From contig NZ_VTAV01000009.1 of assembly GCF_008180195.1 (NCBI RefSeq), positions 62,001 through 126,000 on the forward strand: 64,000 nt of DNA. Direction: 5' to 3'. The notes beneath the pieces are model-generated. The model did not search any database. It was given only the letters and a program-made list of their open reading frames with translations, and had not been told where the DNA came from. Within the stretch, counting starts at the first letter, position 1. Each line of letters begins with the position of its first letter. Both the position numbers and the translations under genes were made by a program. Shown one piece after another: positions 46,372-56,333 of this stretch. The stretch is from Sphingobacterium phlebotomi. GTDB lineage: Bacteria; Bacteroidota; Bacteroidia; Sphingobacteriales; Sphingobacteriaceae.

Positions 46372-48000
46372 TTAACCTAAAAATGGATAACGGTAATCCG
46401 TTTCCGGGCTAAATGTTTCCTTGATAGTACGTGGAGAAACCCAACGCAATAAATTAATCATGGAACCTGCTTTATCGTTTGTACCCGAACCTCTTGCACC
46501 ACCAAACGGCTGTTGGCCAACTACTGCTCCAGTACATTTATCGTTGATATAGAAATTACCTGCCGCATTCCGCAACGCATAAGTCGCTTCGTCAATAGCA
46601 TAACGGCATTGAGAAATAATGGAGCCTGTCAACGCATAAATAGATGTTTTATCAACCAATTCCAACGTTTCGTTCCATTTATCATCTTCATAAACGTAGA
46701 CAGTCAATACCGGTCCGAACAACTCTTCACTCATCGTCTCATAGTCTGCTTTTTTAGCTAAAATCACGGTAGGATGAATAAAATAACCTTTCGATTTATC
46801 ATAATCACCACCAATAATGACTTCGGCATCGGCTGAACTTTTCGCCCGGTCTATATAAGATGTAATCTTATCAAATGCCTTTTCATCAATAACAGCATTA
46901 ATAAAATTACTAAAATCTTCCGTTCCACCAATTTTGAACGATTGTATATCCTTTTCCATACGCGGACGAAGATCATCCCACAACGATTGCGGAATGTAAG
47001 CGCGTGAAGCTGCAGAACATTTTTGTCCTTGAAATTCAAACGCACCGCGAACCAATGCCGTATTTAATACTTCAACGTCAGCCGATGGATGTGCCAAGAT
47101 AAAATCTTTACCACCTGTTTCACCGACGATACGCGGATAGGTCTTATAACGGTGAATGTTCTCCCCTATCGCTTTCCAGATATTTTGGAAGACAGCCGTA
47201 GAACCAGTAAAATGGATGCCCGCAAAATCGGGATGTTTAAAGATAATGTCACCCGCGTCCGGACCAGAAACATATACTAAGTTGATTACACCTGAAGGAA
47301 GACCCGCTTCGATAAACACCTCCATAATTACATTTGCAGAATAAATCTGTGTATTGGAAGGTTTCCATACAACCACATTTCCCATCATCGCCACACAAGA
47401 AGGTAGGTTACCGGCAATTGCCGTAAAGTTGAATGGTGTCAGTGCAAACACAAATCCTTCTAGCGGACGTTGCTCTACCCTATTCCAAACACCTTTTGCA
47501 TTCGCAGGAGGTTGTTCACTATAGATCTCGGTCATATAAGCTACATTGAAGCGCAAAAAATCTGCAAGTTCACAGGCGGAATCAATTTCAGCTTGATAAG
47601 GGTTTTTGGACTGCCCTAACATCGTTGCCGCATTAATCTTATAGCGATATTTCGTTGAAATGAGTTCTGCAGCTTTTAAGAAAATAGCAGCACGTTGTTC
47701 CCAAGGCAGGTTTTCCCATTTTTCTTTTGCAGCCAGCGCCGCATGGATAGCATCTTCCACATGGTTTTTTGTACCTTCATGGTAATAACCCAATATATGT
47801 TGATGGTCATGTGGAGGGGTCAATTTCGCTTTATTTCCCGTGCGTACTTCCTTTCCTCCGATATACATTGGAACATCCACTTCCGCTGCTCTCGCTTCTT
47901 TTATCGCTGCTTCCAATAAGGCTCGTTCCTTGGTACCAGGAGCATACGAATTAACGGGCTCATTAACTGGTGTAGGAACATTAAAAAATCCTTTTAACAT
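46372..48000 (-). CDS. pruA: 1-pyrroline-5-carboxylate (L-glutamate gamma-semialdehyde) dehydrogenase
   Basis: A 542-residue aldehyde dehydrogenase that oxidises glutamate semialdehyde to glutamate, the second step of proline breakdown. The active-site Cys lies in FEFQGQKCSAASRAYIP (~residue 311) and the general-base Glu in PRIVGETGGKDF. The cofactor-binding FTGSTAVFQNIW and the C-terminal GGARGSGTNDKAGSM are characteristic of the stand-alone long form used by Bacteroidota. Proline dehydrogenase is not in the window. Confidence 0.95.
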   Translation of the reverse strand: MLKGFFNVPTPVNEPVNSYAPGTKERALLEAAIKEARAAEVDVPMYIGGKEVRTGNKAKLTPPHDHQHILGYYHEGTKNHVEDAIHAALAAKEKWENLPWEQRAAIFLKAAELISTKYRYKINAATMLGQSKNPYQAEIDSACELADFLRFNVAYMTEIYSEQPPANAKGVWNRVEQRPLEGFVFALTPFNFTAIAGNLPSCVAMMGNVVVWKPSNTQIYSANVIMEVFIEAGLPSGVINLVYVSGPDAGDIIFKHPDFAGIHFTGSTAVFQNIWKAIGENIHRYKTYPRIVGETGGKDFILAHPSADVEVLNTALVRGAFEFQGQKCSAASRAYIPQSLWDDLRPRMEKDIQSFKIGGTEDFSNFINAVIDEKAFDKITSYIDRAKSSADAEVIIGGDYDKSKGYFIHPTVILAKKADYETMSEELFGPVLTVYVYEDDKWNETLELVDKTSIYALTGSIISQCRYAIDEATYALRNAAGNFYINDKCTGAVVGQQPFGGARGSGTNDKAGSMINLLRWVSPRTIKETFSPETDYRYPFLG

Positions 48001-48131
48001 AACTGTGCTCTTTTAAATTTGAGATAAAGTTACCTATTCTATATGACCCCAAATTTACGGATTATGTTTTAACATAAACATATATTGCCACTAAAACAAC
48101 AAAACAGGGAAATACAGGAAAAGATAGGTTG

Positions 48132-48662
48132 TCAATATTTTATTTTAAGCAAAGCGAATATTTTAGACCAAAGCCAAATAGGACCTATGGTTAGCAAGCG
48201 CCACACATCCGCTGGAGCAATTTCTACCGGTTCCTTCTTCGCTTGGAATGCAGTTCCTACGATACCGATAACAGTCAGTATTGTACACACCAGCCAGACC
48301 GCCGGCCCGCCGTCGCGTTCTACATATTCCAACTGAACAATACAAAAACTCATCACACCGATGGTAAAAAGCATGGCGTATGACAGCGTGGGAGCCAGTC
48401 GTAAATACAAATAGATGATAATAGCTATATAAAAAGAGCCCCAGTTTAAAAACGTATCCATATTCGTACGCACTAAGAAACCAAGTTTAGGAAACGGAAT
48501 CATCCACACCAACCCCATCACACCGAAGAATGTCAAAGCAATGAATACGGCATACACGATTTTATTGCCCGTTGCAAAGTTTTGATCCATTTCATAGAAA
48601 ATACGCTCTATTGGTCTCTCGAATGTCGGTTTGCTAGGAGCTTTCTTCTGTTTTTTGTTCAT
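48132..48662 (-). CDS. four-helix membrane protein, possibly a distant Mpo1/DUF962 relative
   Basis: A 176-residue protein with four hydrophobic segments (about residues 35-55, 72-90, 94-112 and 120-140). The N-terminal segment NKIVYAVFIALTFFGVMGLVW and the C-terminal TIGPIWLWSKIFALLKI recall the DUF962 (Mpo1-like) layout. The histidines typical of that family are not obvious, so I treat it as an unassigned membrane protein. It ends 131 bp before pruA and its start lies 25 bp beyond the efflux-pump stop. Co-transcription with the efflux operon is possible. Confidence 0.65.
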   Translation of the reverse strand: MNKKQKKAPSKPTFERPIERIFYEMDQNFATGNKIVYAVFIALTFFGVMGLVWMIPFPKLGFLVRTNMDTFLNWGSFYIAIIIYLYLRLAPTLSYAMLFTIGVMSFCIVQLEYVERDGGPAVWLVCTILTVIGIVGTAFQAKKEPVEIAPADVWRLLTIGPIWLWSKIFALLKIKY

Positions 48663-48687
48663 ATTCCAAAGGTACAGAATATTTGGT

Positions 48688-51600
48688 TTAACCTTTATGT
48701 TGCTGCTGCTTTCTATTCATCCAATAAAAAAATACCGGCAACACCGTAAAACTCAAGAGCAGACAGATCAACAGTCCTCCGACAATCATGATAGCAAGTG
48801 GTTTTTGAATCTCCGAGCCCATGCCCGTAGACATCGCCGCCGGCAACAATCCCATGGATCCCATTAGCGCGATCATCACGACCGGACGTATCCGACTTTT
48901 GACGCCTGCATAAATAGCAGGTAAAAGCTGCATTCGCTGACGAAGGTTATCTCGTATCACACCAAGTAACACAATACCGTCAATCGTAGCTACCCCAAAT
49001 AAGATAATAAAACCGATACCTGCCGAGATACCAAACACCGTGCCTGTCACCCATAACGAAACAAAACCTCCGATAAATGCAAATGCCAAAGTTAACGAAG
49101 CCACCAATGTGTCTTTTACATTGCCAAAGTTGAAATAGAGCAACAATAATATCAATGCCAAGCTCACAGGAACAACCAGTGATAGCTGTTTGGCCGCTCG
49201 CTCTTTACTTTCAAACTCCCCTGCCCATTCCATGTAATTTTCCTTAGGCAAAGACACTTCTCGTTCCACCACTTCTTTCGCTTCGGCAATCGTACTGCCC
49301 AAATCTCGTCCGTCGATACTAAACCCAATACCAATATAGCGACTATTTCCTTCTCGGTAAATAAATGCAGCGCCTGTTTCATAACCAATGGTAGCTATCT
49401 CCTGCAAAGGGATACCCCGGCCACTACTGCTCGGAATTAAAATATTTTTAATCTTTTCGGGTGTATCGCGATAATGCTCATCAAAGCGCAACACAATATC
49501 AAACTGCCGATCTCGTTCATAAAATTTCGTTGCAGCTTGTCCACCAATTGTCATCGCTACCACCGCTTGCACATCGGCGGTAAACAATCCATATTTTGCC
49601 ATTTCCGAATCGTGCAGCTGAATACGTAGTTCCGGCAATCCAATATTTTTATAAACATTAATATCGGTAATGCCATGTACTTTCTTTATGGCAGAAGCTA
49701 CCTGTTCTGCATAATTTTCTAAATCATACAGATCGTCACCAAATATTTTGATAACCAACGAACTTTTCACGCCCGCGACAAACTCCTCCACGTTATCTTG
49801 TATTGGTTGACTAAAACCAAAGTTAATACCGGGATAATGTGCGAGCTTATCCCGCAATTCCTGTATAATATCATCTTTTTTTACCTTCCGCTTCCATTGC
49901 TTCTCCTCTTTCAATTGTACATTAAACTCAATGTTAAAGAACCCCGTGGGATCCGTTCCATCGTTTGGACGTCCGGTCTGGGTCAATATAAAATCAATTT
50001 CCTCACAGCTGTCTTCCATAATTGCTTTCATTTCTGTCGTCAATCGGGTAGACTCGCGAAGGTTGACGCTATTGGGTAAAGTCGCGCGTATATAGATCGC
50101 ACCCTCGTTTAGTTTAGGTAGAAACTCTGACCCGTAGTGCAAAAATTTAAATAAACAGCCTATCAAAATCGCTAGGAAAATACCAACGGTCGTCTTTTTA
50201 TATCGAAAACTCACTTTAAACAAACCGAAGATAGTTCGCTGAAAAAATCGGGTCACTGCGTTTTCCCGTTCTTCAATATGTTTGGTAAACAACAGTTTAC
50301 ACATCGCGGGTACATAGGTCAAGCTCAAAATCAACGACCCTAATAAAGCATACGCGAGTGTAAAAGCCAACGGTGTAAACATTTTCCCCTCTACCTTTTG
50401 AAAAGAAAAAATCGGAAGCAAGGCCACAATCAGAATGACAAGGGCAAAAAAGATATAGGATGCCACACTTCCAGCACTTTTTTTGATAACGCCCAATTTA
50501 CTCATCTTTGCAAAACGCTCCGGACCAACACGATGGGATAAACCGGCTAGCGCAACAAATACCGTTTCCACAATAACCAATGTCCCTTCTAACAGCAAGC
50601 CAAAATCCAATGAACCCATCGAAATCAAGTTTGCCGGTATACCTTGTATTTTTAGCATGACGATTGCAAACAAGAAAGACAGCGGGATAACGGATGCTAC
50701 GATAAAAGTTGATTTCCAGTTGTACAGAAAAATAAAAACGATTAAAGAAACCAGTAAAATACCTTCAATTAAGTTATGCGAGACGGTACGGACGGTATTG
50801 TCTACCAAATGTGTACGGTCGATTACCGGTTCGATATGCACACCTGCTGGTAAGGTCCGTTGATTCAGCTCTTCGATTTTCGTTTTTAAATGGGTAATAA
50901 CTTCGGAGGGGTTCTCGCCACGCAGCATGACGACAATGCCCTGCACCAGATCATCCTCGTCCCCAAGCCCTACCTGTCCTAAACGCGGTTTATGGGAAAT
51001 GTCAACATCGGCAACATGTTTTATTAAAATCGGGGTAGAACCGTTAAGTTTAATCGTGATATTACCAATATCTTCCAGCTTATCCAATAACCCTACTCCG
51101 CGTACGACATAAGCTTGATCACCTTGTTCAATGACATCCCCTCCCACATTGATATTCGATTTTGATACCGCTTCATACACATCCAACGGCGATAAATCAT
51201 AATTTTTCAGTTCTGCAGGGTGAATTTTAATCTCATAAATTTTCTCCTCTCCTCCAAAACTGACAATATCTGCAATCCCGGGAACACTGAGTAACTCCCG
51301 TTCGATAACCCAATCCTGTAAAGCCGTTATTTCTTTAATGGGCAGATCCCCTTTTATCACATATCGAAAGATTTCACCTGTTGCTCCGGAGGGTGGTTCT
51401 ATTTCCGTACTAGCACCATCTGGCAAATCTACACCCGACAATTTACTTGACACATATTGCTGTGCATAGAAATCATCTACCCCATCTTCAAACTGAACAG
51501 TTACGACAGACAAGCCAAAGAGTGAAATAGAACGAACATTGGATTTATGCGGAATACTGTTCAATTCCTTGGTAATGGGTAGCGTAATCAGTTTTTCCAT

Positions 51601-51789
51601 TTCCTCCGCACTACGTCCAGCCCATTGCGTAATAACACGCGCCCGCGTATTTGTTACATCGGGAAATGCCTCCACCGCTGTATGGCGCAAAGCATAAATA
51701 CCGCCAAACAATAATATCATTACAGCAAATAGTACTAATGTTGTATGCTGCAACGAGAATGTCACGATGCTTTGTACTAACTTCTTCAT
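48688..51789 (-). CDS. CusA/CzcA-family RND heavy-metal efflux pump
   Basis: A 1033-residue inner-membrane proton-driven transporter. The N-terminus (VTFSLQHTTLVLFAVMILLF) and the motifs AVEAFPDVTNTRARVITQW, SGATGEIFRYVIKGDLPIKE and GFIILFGVATIDGIVLLGVI are those of the heavy-metal RND branch rather than the drug-exporting AcrB branch. About twelve membrane helices and two large periplasmic loops are visible. It is the last gene of a tight set with its adaptor (4-bp spacing) and outer-membrane factor. The metal (copper, silver, zinc, cobalt or nickel) cannot be read with confidence. Confidence 0.95.
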   Translation of the reverse strand: MKKLVQSIVTFSLQHTTLVLFAVMILLFGGIYALRHTAVEAFPDVTNTRARVITQWAGRSAEEMEKLITLPITKELNSIPHKSNVRSISLFGLSVVTVQFEDGVDDFYAQQYVSSKLSGVDLPDGASTEIEPPSGATGEIFRYVIKGDLPIKEITALQDWVIERELLSVPGIADIVSFGGEEKIYEIKIHPAELKNYDLSPLDVYEAVSKSNINVGGDVIEQGDQAYVVRGVGLLDKLEDIGNITIKLNGSTPILIKHVADVDISHKPRLGQVGLGDEDDLVQGIVVMLRGENPSEVITHLKTKIEELNQRTLPAGVHIEPVIDRTHLVDNTVRTVSHNLIEGILLVSLIVFIFLYNWKSTFIVASVIPLSFLFAIVMLKIQGIPANLISMGSLDFGLLLEGTLVIVETVFVALAGLSHRVGPERFAKMSKLGVIKKSAGSVASYIFFALVILIVALLPIFSFQKVEGKMFTPLAFTLAYALLGSLILSLTYVPAMCKLLFTKHIEERENAVTRFFQRTIFGLFKVSFRYKKTTVGIFLAILIGCLFKFLHYGSEFLPKLNEGAIYIRATLPNSVNLRESTRLTTEMKAIMEDSCEEIDFILTQTGRPNDGTDPTGFFNIEFNVQLKEEKQWKRKVKKDDIIQELRDKLAHYPGINFGFSQPIQDNVEEFVAGVKSSLVIKIFGDDLYDLENYAEQVASAIKKVHGITDINVYKNIGLPELRIQLHDSEMAKYGLFTADVQAVVAMTIGGQAATKFYERDRQFDIVLRFDEHYRDTPEKIKNILIPSSSGRGIPLQEIATIGYETGAAFIYREGNSRYIGIGFSIDGRDLGSTIAEAKEVVEREVSLPKENYMEWAGEFESKERAAKQLSLVVPVSLALILLLLYFNFGNVKDTLVASLTLAFAFIGGFVSLWVTGTVFGISAGIGFIILFGVATIDGIVLLGVIRDNLRQRMQLLPAIYAGVKSRIRPVVMIALMGSMGLLPAAMSTGMGSEIQKPLAIMIVGGLLICLLLSFTVLPVFFYWMNRKQQQHKG

Positions 51790-51792
51790 TCT

Positions 51793-52890
51793 TTATTTAT
51801 TCAGCTGCTCAAAAATCAACAAGGCATTTGAACCAATGATTTGCTCATTTGGTTTTAATTTTTCCTTTATAAACGTATACTCCTCATTACGTCCTACGGT
51901 TGATATGGGTTTGATTTCCATATCACAGCTATCCCGATACACGACCACGTACTCTTTGTTATTGCTGAACACTTTCGCCCGATTTGGAATAGCAAATGCA
52001 TTTCCTGCATCATTTTGCAGATCAATGATAATATCCGCGCTCAATCCCGGCATTAAATCCAATTGGGGATTTGCCAATACAACTCGTGCTTTGAGCACAT
52101 GTTCGTTGTCATCAAAGGCATTGTATATCTTATCTATCTTTCCCGTATAAAATTTATCCGGATAGGCGATCGTGCGAACTTTCACACTATTTCCCAGTGA
52201 TACATACCGTAAATTACTAGCATAGATATTCACCATCACCCACACCTCTTTCAAATTGGAAATAGAAAAAAGAGGTGCGCTTTCCGCTGTCACGTTTTGA
52301 CCCGGACTGATCAATTTTTGAATAATGTAACCATTCTTCGGGGCAAGAATATGAAAAGCGTCCTTTCCTGCTGCTTTATAAAGCGATAAAGCTTCGGTTA
52401 CTCTGTCGAGTTCTATGATAGCACTCTCCAATTCATGTTCGGCCGCAAGAACCTCCGGCGTTGCCAACAGCCCGTCCGCAGCAAGTTCCTTTTTACTTTC
52501 AACTTGCTTTTCCAACAAACTAATTTGATTTTGTTGGTAGCGCTGTTGCTGATAGAGTTCCTGGATCTGCGTAGATTTTATTGTTGCCAATACCTGTCCT
52601 TTATATACCGGATCGCCTAATTCAAAATCCACTTTTTCTACTATACCCGATAAAAGACTACGAAACGCCATTCTATCATTTTCGTTGTACTCTATTTTTC
52701 CCGATAAGGTCAACTGCTCGGTAACCGGACGTTCTTCTACGACAATAATTTCAGTCGATTTACGTAACGCTTCATTCAGACAAAACGTTTCCGACCTTGC
52801 AGCCACCGATTGCTTCTCTTCTACTTTGGGGGCGCAGGACACGAATACACAGCATATCCCCATTAAATACCAATACATTACACTTCTCAT
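51793..52890 (-). CDS. RND efflux periplasmic adaptor (CusB/CzcB type)
   Basis: A 365-residue membrane-fusion lipoprotein with lipobox VFVSCAPKVEE (Cys ~19). A barrel/lipoyl arrangement flanks a coiled-coil hairpin (LYQQQRYQQNQISLLEKQVE and then ELESAIIELDRVTEAL). The lipoyl halves include VDFELGDPVYKGQVLATIKS and ILAPKNGYIIQKLISPGQ, with a C-terminal IPNRAKVFSNNKEYVVVY. It bridges the inner-membrane pump to the TolC-like channel encoded next to it. The start lies seven bases past the TolC-like stop. Confidence 0.93.
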   Translation of the reverse strand: MRSVMYWYLMGICCVFVSCAPKVEEKQSVAARSETFCLNEALRKSTEIIVVEERPVTEQLTLSGKIEYNENDRMAFRSLLSGIVEKVDFELGDPVYKGQVLATIKSTQIQELYQQQRYQQNQISLLEKQVESKKELAADGLLATPEVLAAEHELESAIIELDRVTEALSLYKAAGKDAFHILAPKNGYIIQKLISPGQNVTAESAPLFSISNLKEVWVMVNIYASNLRYVSLGNSVKVRTIAYPDKFYTGKIDKIYNAFDDNEHVLKARVVLANPQLDLMPGLSADIIIDLQNDAGNAFAIPNRAKVFSNNKEYVVVYRDSCDMEIKPISTVGRNEEYTFIKEKLKPNEQIIGSNALLIFEQLNK

Positions 52891-52897
52891 AACCTTG

Positions 52898-54148
52898 TTA
52901 AAAATCTTTACCTATTAGATATTGTAGCTCCTCAAACGTGTTATTGTAGTTTTCCCACAACTCCAGGAATGATTGCCTTGTTTCTCGATGAGACTGCACA
53001 TAGTCCATAAATTCCATTAACGTGACCTGACGATTCTCGAGATGTTTCCGGTAGTTTTCGACCAGACTGTTCTGCTCGCCTTCCGTTTCACTTGACCACT
53101 GATTTAATGCATTCTCATATTTTAAAAGTTGATTTTTATAACGTTGTACAGCCTGTTCCAACTCCCATTGCAACGCCGTATACGTTAGATGCTCTTGATC
53201 TACCTGCTGTTTAGCTTTTTGTATATTCCCCTTGTTTCTATTAAAAACAGGCAGATCCATCTGTATCCCCAACCCAATGAAATCCTGCATGATATTTCCA
53301 CCACGGTCATATCCCAATTGCACTGTTAAATCCGGAGTTCGTTGGGCCTTCTCCAGCTCCAATTGCTGTTTTGCCATTTCGATTGCCGTTGACTGTTTCT
53401 TAATCCCGATATTTTGGTCGGCTATCAAACTGGTCATATCATTAGGCAATAGCAGGGTACGGCTTACGAATGATTCCTCTACCAGAAGTTTTTCTATTTC
53501 CAAGTCGGCTATTCCGGTCAGCACGCGCAAAGTGGAGAGACTTGATTCGGCATCCACTTCCAGCTCCGCTAAGTCTTTTTGCATACCCAACAATTCATTG
53601 TGTACACGATTATAATCCGCTTTGGATACATTCTCCTGCTGTGCCTGTCGTTGATACTGTTTTTCCAGCTGTTCAAATAGCTTCACCATATCGATTAATT
53701 GGGATTGGCTATATTTTAAAGATGTTAGGTGATGGAAGTGCTGGCGGAGTTCCTTTCTTAATTCACGGACGAGTTCTTCGAATTCGTAGACGGCAAAACG
53801 ATGTTCCAGTCGTTTGATCGCTACGCGTTTTTTTCGTTTTCTGGCCGTTTCGATCAATTGCTCTAATTCTATGGAGATTTGCTGGGTTTTGCCATACCGT
53901 CCAAAAAGAGGGGATAACACCTCACTGCCCGCATTCGCCCATAGATTTACTTCACTGACCGCCAAACTTGGATTTTCCCATACTTTTTCCTGTATGATTC
54001 CCGCTTCTGCCTTACCAACATCAAATTTAGCGGCCAATAGTAGGTAATTTTCCTTCAGAAAATTCGCTTCCAGTTGTGATAGCGTATAAGGTTGAGCAAC
54101 GCCAAGCGATACAATAAAAAAGAAAAAAATAGTTATGTAAAATTTCAC
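52898..54148 (-). CDS. TolC-family outer-membrane factor (CzcC/CusC type)
   Basis: A 416-residue outer-membrane channel component with a GTG start at 54148. A signal peptide (residues ~1-18, ending VAQP) is followed by long amphipathic helices with duplicated OEP-type repeats (YTLSQLEANFLKENYLLLAA and GIKKQSTAIEMAKQQLELEK). FNRNKGNIQKAKQQV is typical of the metal-efflux members. It is the first structural gene of the pump operon, and a 69-bp gap separates it from the upstream sensor kinase gene. Confidence 0.92.
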   Translation of the reverse strand: MKFYITIFFFFIVSLGVAQPYTLSQLEANFLKENYLLLAAKFDVGKAEAGIIQEKVWENPSLAVSEVNLWANAGSEVLSPLFGRYGKTQQISIELEQLIETARKRKKRVAIKRLEHRFAVYEFEELVRELRKELRQHFHHLTSLKYSQSQLIDMVKLFEQLEKQYQRQAQQENVSKADYNRVHNELLGMQKDLAELEVDAESSLSTLRVLTGIADLEIEKLLVEESFVSRTLLLPNDMTSLIADQNIGIKKQSTAIEMAKQQLELEKAQRTPDLTVQLGYDRGGNIMQDFIGLGIQMDLPVFNRNKGNIQKAKQQVDQEHLTYTALQWELEQAVQRYKNQLLKYENALNQWSSETEGEQNSLVENYRKHLENRQVTLMEFMDYVQSHRETRQSFLELWENYNNTFEELQYLIGKDF

Positions 54149-54217
54149 CTCAAATATATTTCCGGCAAAGTTATGCAGACAGTATTAAGGTAAACTTTAA
54201 GATAGATTAGAGTTTGA

Positions 54218-55552
54218 TTAGAAATATAGCTGAACGGTCGTACCTTTCTCTATGGATAGAATACGCATTTCTATACGATGCAACGTAAAAATAATATTCG
54301 CCATAGACAAGCCTATACCTTTCCCTTGGTATTTCAGCGCATTGTTCGCGCGATAAAAATTCTGTCGGATATACTGCATATCATGCTCCGGAATACCAAT
54401 TCCCTGATCGATGATCGTGATAACAAGTTTCCCCTCCTGTTCATGAAAAAGAACACGAACTACTTGGTTATCCGAATACTTAATGGCATTTTCCAATATA
54501 TTTCCAAAGGCAAGCTCCAATAGCTTATCGTTTGCCTCCACCGTTAGCATGCTATTATTTTTTACTTGGATATCAACCTCGATACGCGCTCGATGATAGA
54601 GCACCATATTCTCAATAACCTGCCACATGACCTCATCTGCACGTATGGGCTTTAATTCAAAGTTCGTTTTCGCTCCTGAAAGAAGCATCATTTGCTCTAA
54701 TGTCGTCTGCAAGTCCAATGTATATTGCTCCAGTTGTGCAATGGCATTTTTATATTCCTCTACAGACCGCGGTTTGCTTTCGGTCACTTCGAGCGTACCT
54801 AATAAAGCGGCAATTGGCGTGCGCAATTCGTGCGAAACATAGTCGATAAAGTTCTTTTGTACGTTAAATGTCTCTGCGATACGTTTTACAAAATGATTGT
54901 AGGTTTTCACCAGATCTTCGATTTCAGCATAAGTCTTGTTCAGTGACAGGGGTTTATTGAAGTTTATGCTATCCCGTTCCCGGATTTGATCAATAATCTT
55001 CATAATGGGCTGGTAAGCGATATGACTTAAATACCGGGAGAACAGAAAGATAAATGCAATACCGGATAGGAATACGGCGATGAGGATATGAAAGAGCGAA
55101 AGCATCTGTGCGTTAAAGGCATCTTTCGGTTCGCGGGTGACAACAACAAAATCGCCTTGATTATCCCGGTAAAAAATTCCGTTATAAAAAAAGGAATCGG
55201 TTTTGAAAAAGCTATTTTCAGCACGACGTACCTCCGCTAAAAAATCAGGAGAGATTTGCCCAGTCGTCGGCATATCTCCATTAAATACGTGGTTTGTGCT
55301 ATCGAACACCGCAATATTCCGTCTGGAGATCGTGCGGTGCAATTGGCTTTTAACATTGGCGTGTTCCAGAAATGACAGTTCATCTTGTTCCAAATAGTAA
55401 ATCGCCGCCAATAGCGATTTGCTTTCCAATGATTGACGTTCTTTCCGTTCCATCTGCGCATAGTACGAAAAATAGATAACGACCGAGAAGATCAGCATAA
55501 TGACACCAAATATCACAACTGCATATAGGGATAGTCTGTGCCTTAGTTTCAT
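54218..55552 (-). CDS. HAMP-type sensor histidine kinase of the efflux locus
   Basis: A 444-residue membrane kinase. It has a helix at ~10-30, a periplasmic sensing loop (~31-150), a second helix (~151-171), a HAMP-like linker, and a HisKA domain with the phospho-acceptor His 241 in FIDYVSHELRTPIAALLG. The ATPase domain includes NILENAIKYSDNQ, IIDQGIGIPEHDM and GKGIGLSMANII. It lies four bases after the response-regulator stop and directly upstream of the efflux genes, so it probably senses the exported metal in the periplasm. That role is inferred from position. Confidence 0.93.
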   Translation of the reverse strand: MKLRHRLSLYAVVIFGVIMLIFSVVIYFSYYAQMERKERQSLESKSLLAAIYYLEQDELSFLEHANVKSQLHRTISRRNIAVFDSTNHVFNGDMPTTGQISPDFLAEVRRAENSFFKTDSFFYNGIFYRDNQGDFVVVTREPKDAFNAQMLSLFHILIAVFLSGIAFIFLFSRYLSHIAYQPIMKIIDQIRERDSINFNKPLSLNKTYAEIEDLVKTYNHFVKRIAETFNVQKNFIDYVSHELRTPIAALLGTLEVTESKPRSVEEYKNAIAQLEQYTLDLQTTLEQMMLLSGAKTNFELKPIRADEVMWQVIENMVLYHRARIEVDIQVKNNSMLTVEANDKLLELAFGNILENAIKYSDNQVVRVLFHEQEGKLVITIIDQGIGIPEHDMQYIRQNFYRANNALKYQGKGIGLSMANIIFTLHRIEMRILSIEKGTTVQLYF

Positions 55553-55556
55553 ACCA

Positions 55557-56231
55557 TTAACCCTTAAACATATAGCCTACACCTTTCACCGTAAAGATGT
55601 ATTTTTCGCCCTTTTCGATTTTACTTCGTAGATAGGATATATATACATCGACTACATTTGTATGGTTCTCAAACGTGATGCCCCAAACGGCATTCAATAT
55701 CTGTATTCTTGTTACGGTTTTGCCAACATTTTCTGCTAGATAAATAAGTAACTTATATTCTCTGGGAGACAATTCCACAGGTTCTCCTGCCAAGGTCACT
55801 TTATATTGCTCCAGATTGATGTACAATTGCCCAAATTGCAACTCTGCCGTCGGGGTCTCCAATTGTTCATATTGTCGTCTGCGTGTAAGTGCGCGAATGC
55901 GGGAGATCAGTTCATCAAAATGAAACGGCTTTGTTAAATAATCATCAGCACCATAGTCTAACGCCGATATTTTATCCTGTACACTGTTCAATGCACTTAG
56001 CATCAGAACAGGTGTATATACTTTTTTATAGCGCAACGCTTGCAAAAGCTGTACACCGTCCATATCGGCTAACATAATATCCAAAATGATCAGATCCCAC
56101 TCAATATTTATATATTGTTTCAGTACATCTTCCGCATTTTTACATAAAGTGACCAGATAACCACATTCCATCAATCCCTTTACCAAAAAATTACTGATTC
56201 GATTGTCGTCTTCTACTACAAGAATTTGCAT
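55557..56231 (-). CDS. OmpR/PhoB-family response regulator of the efflux locus
   Basis: A 224-residue regulator starting at the ATG at 56231 (MQILVVEDDNRISNF). A longer frame adds six unlikely residues. The phosphorylated Asp is residue 51 in WDLIILDIMLADMDG, with the conserved Lys in DDYLTKPFHF. The C-terminal winged helix has VELSPREYKLLIYLAENVG and NVVDVYISYLRSKIE. It is the promoter-proximal gene of the sensor/efflux run and probably activates the pump genes and itself. Confidence 0.94.
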   Translation of the reverse strand: MQILVVEDDNRISNFLVKGLMECGYLVTLCKNAEDVLKQYINIEWDLIILDIMLADMDGVQLLQALRYKKVYTPVLMLSALNSVQDKISALDYGADDYLTKPFHFDELISRIRALTRRRQYEQLETPTAELQFGQLYINLEQYKVTLAGEPVELSPREYKLLIYLAENVGKTVTRIQILNAVWGITFENHTNVVDVYISYLRSKIEKGEKYIFTVKGVGYMFKG

Positions 56232-56284
56232 AAGCTGGTATTTGCTCAAAAATAAGGAATTTGGATAAGGAAGTTAGCATAAAA

Positions 56285-56311
56285 AAAGCTGCCTTCGTTA
56301 GGAGCAGCTTT
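56285..56311 (-). terminator. rho-independent terminator of rny
   Basis: AAAGCTGC (56285-56292) pairs with GCAGCTTT (56304-56311). On the minus strand it is followed by a T run (complement of 56281-56287). It lies 22 bp after the rny stop. Confidence 0.9.
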
Positions 56312-56333
56312 ATTTTAATCTGTATAACAATCA

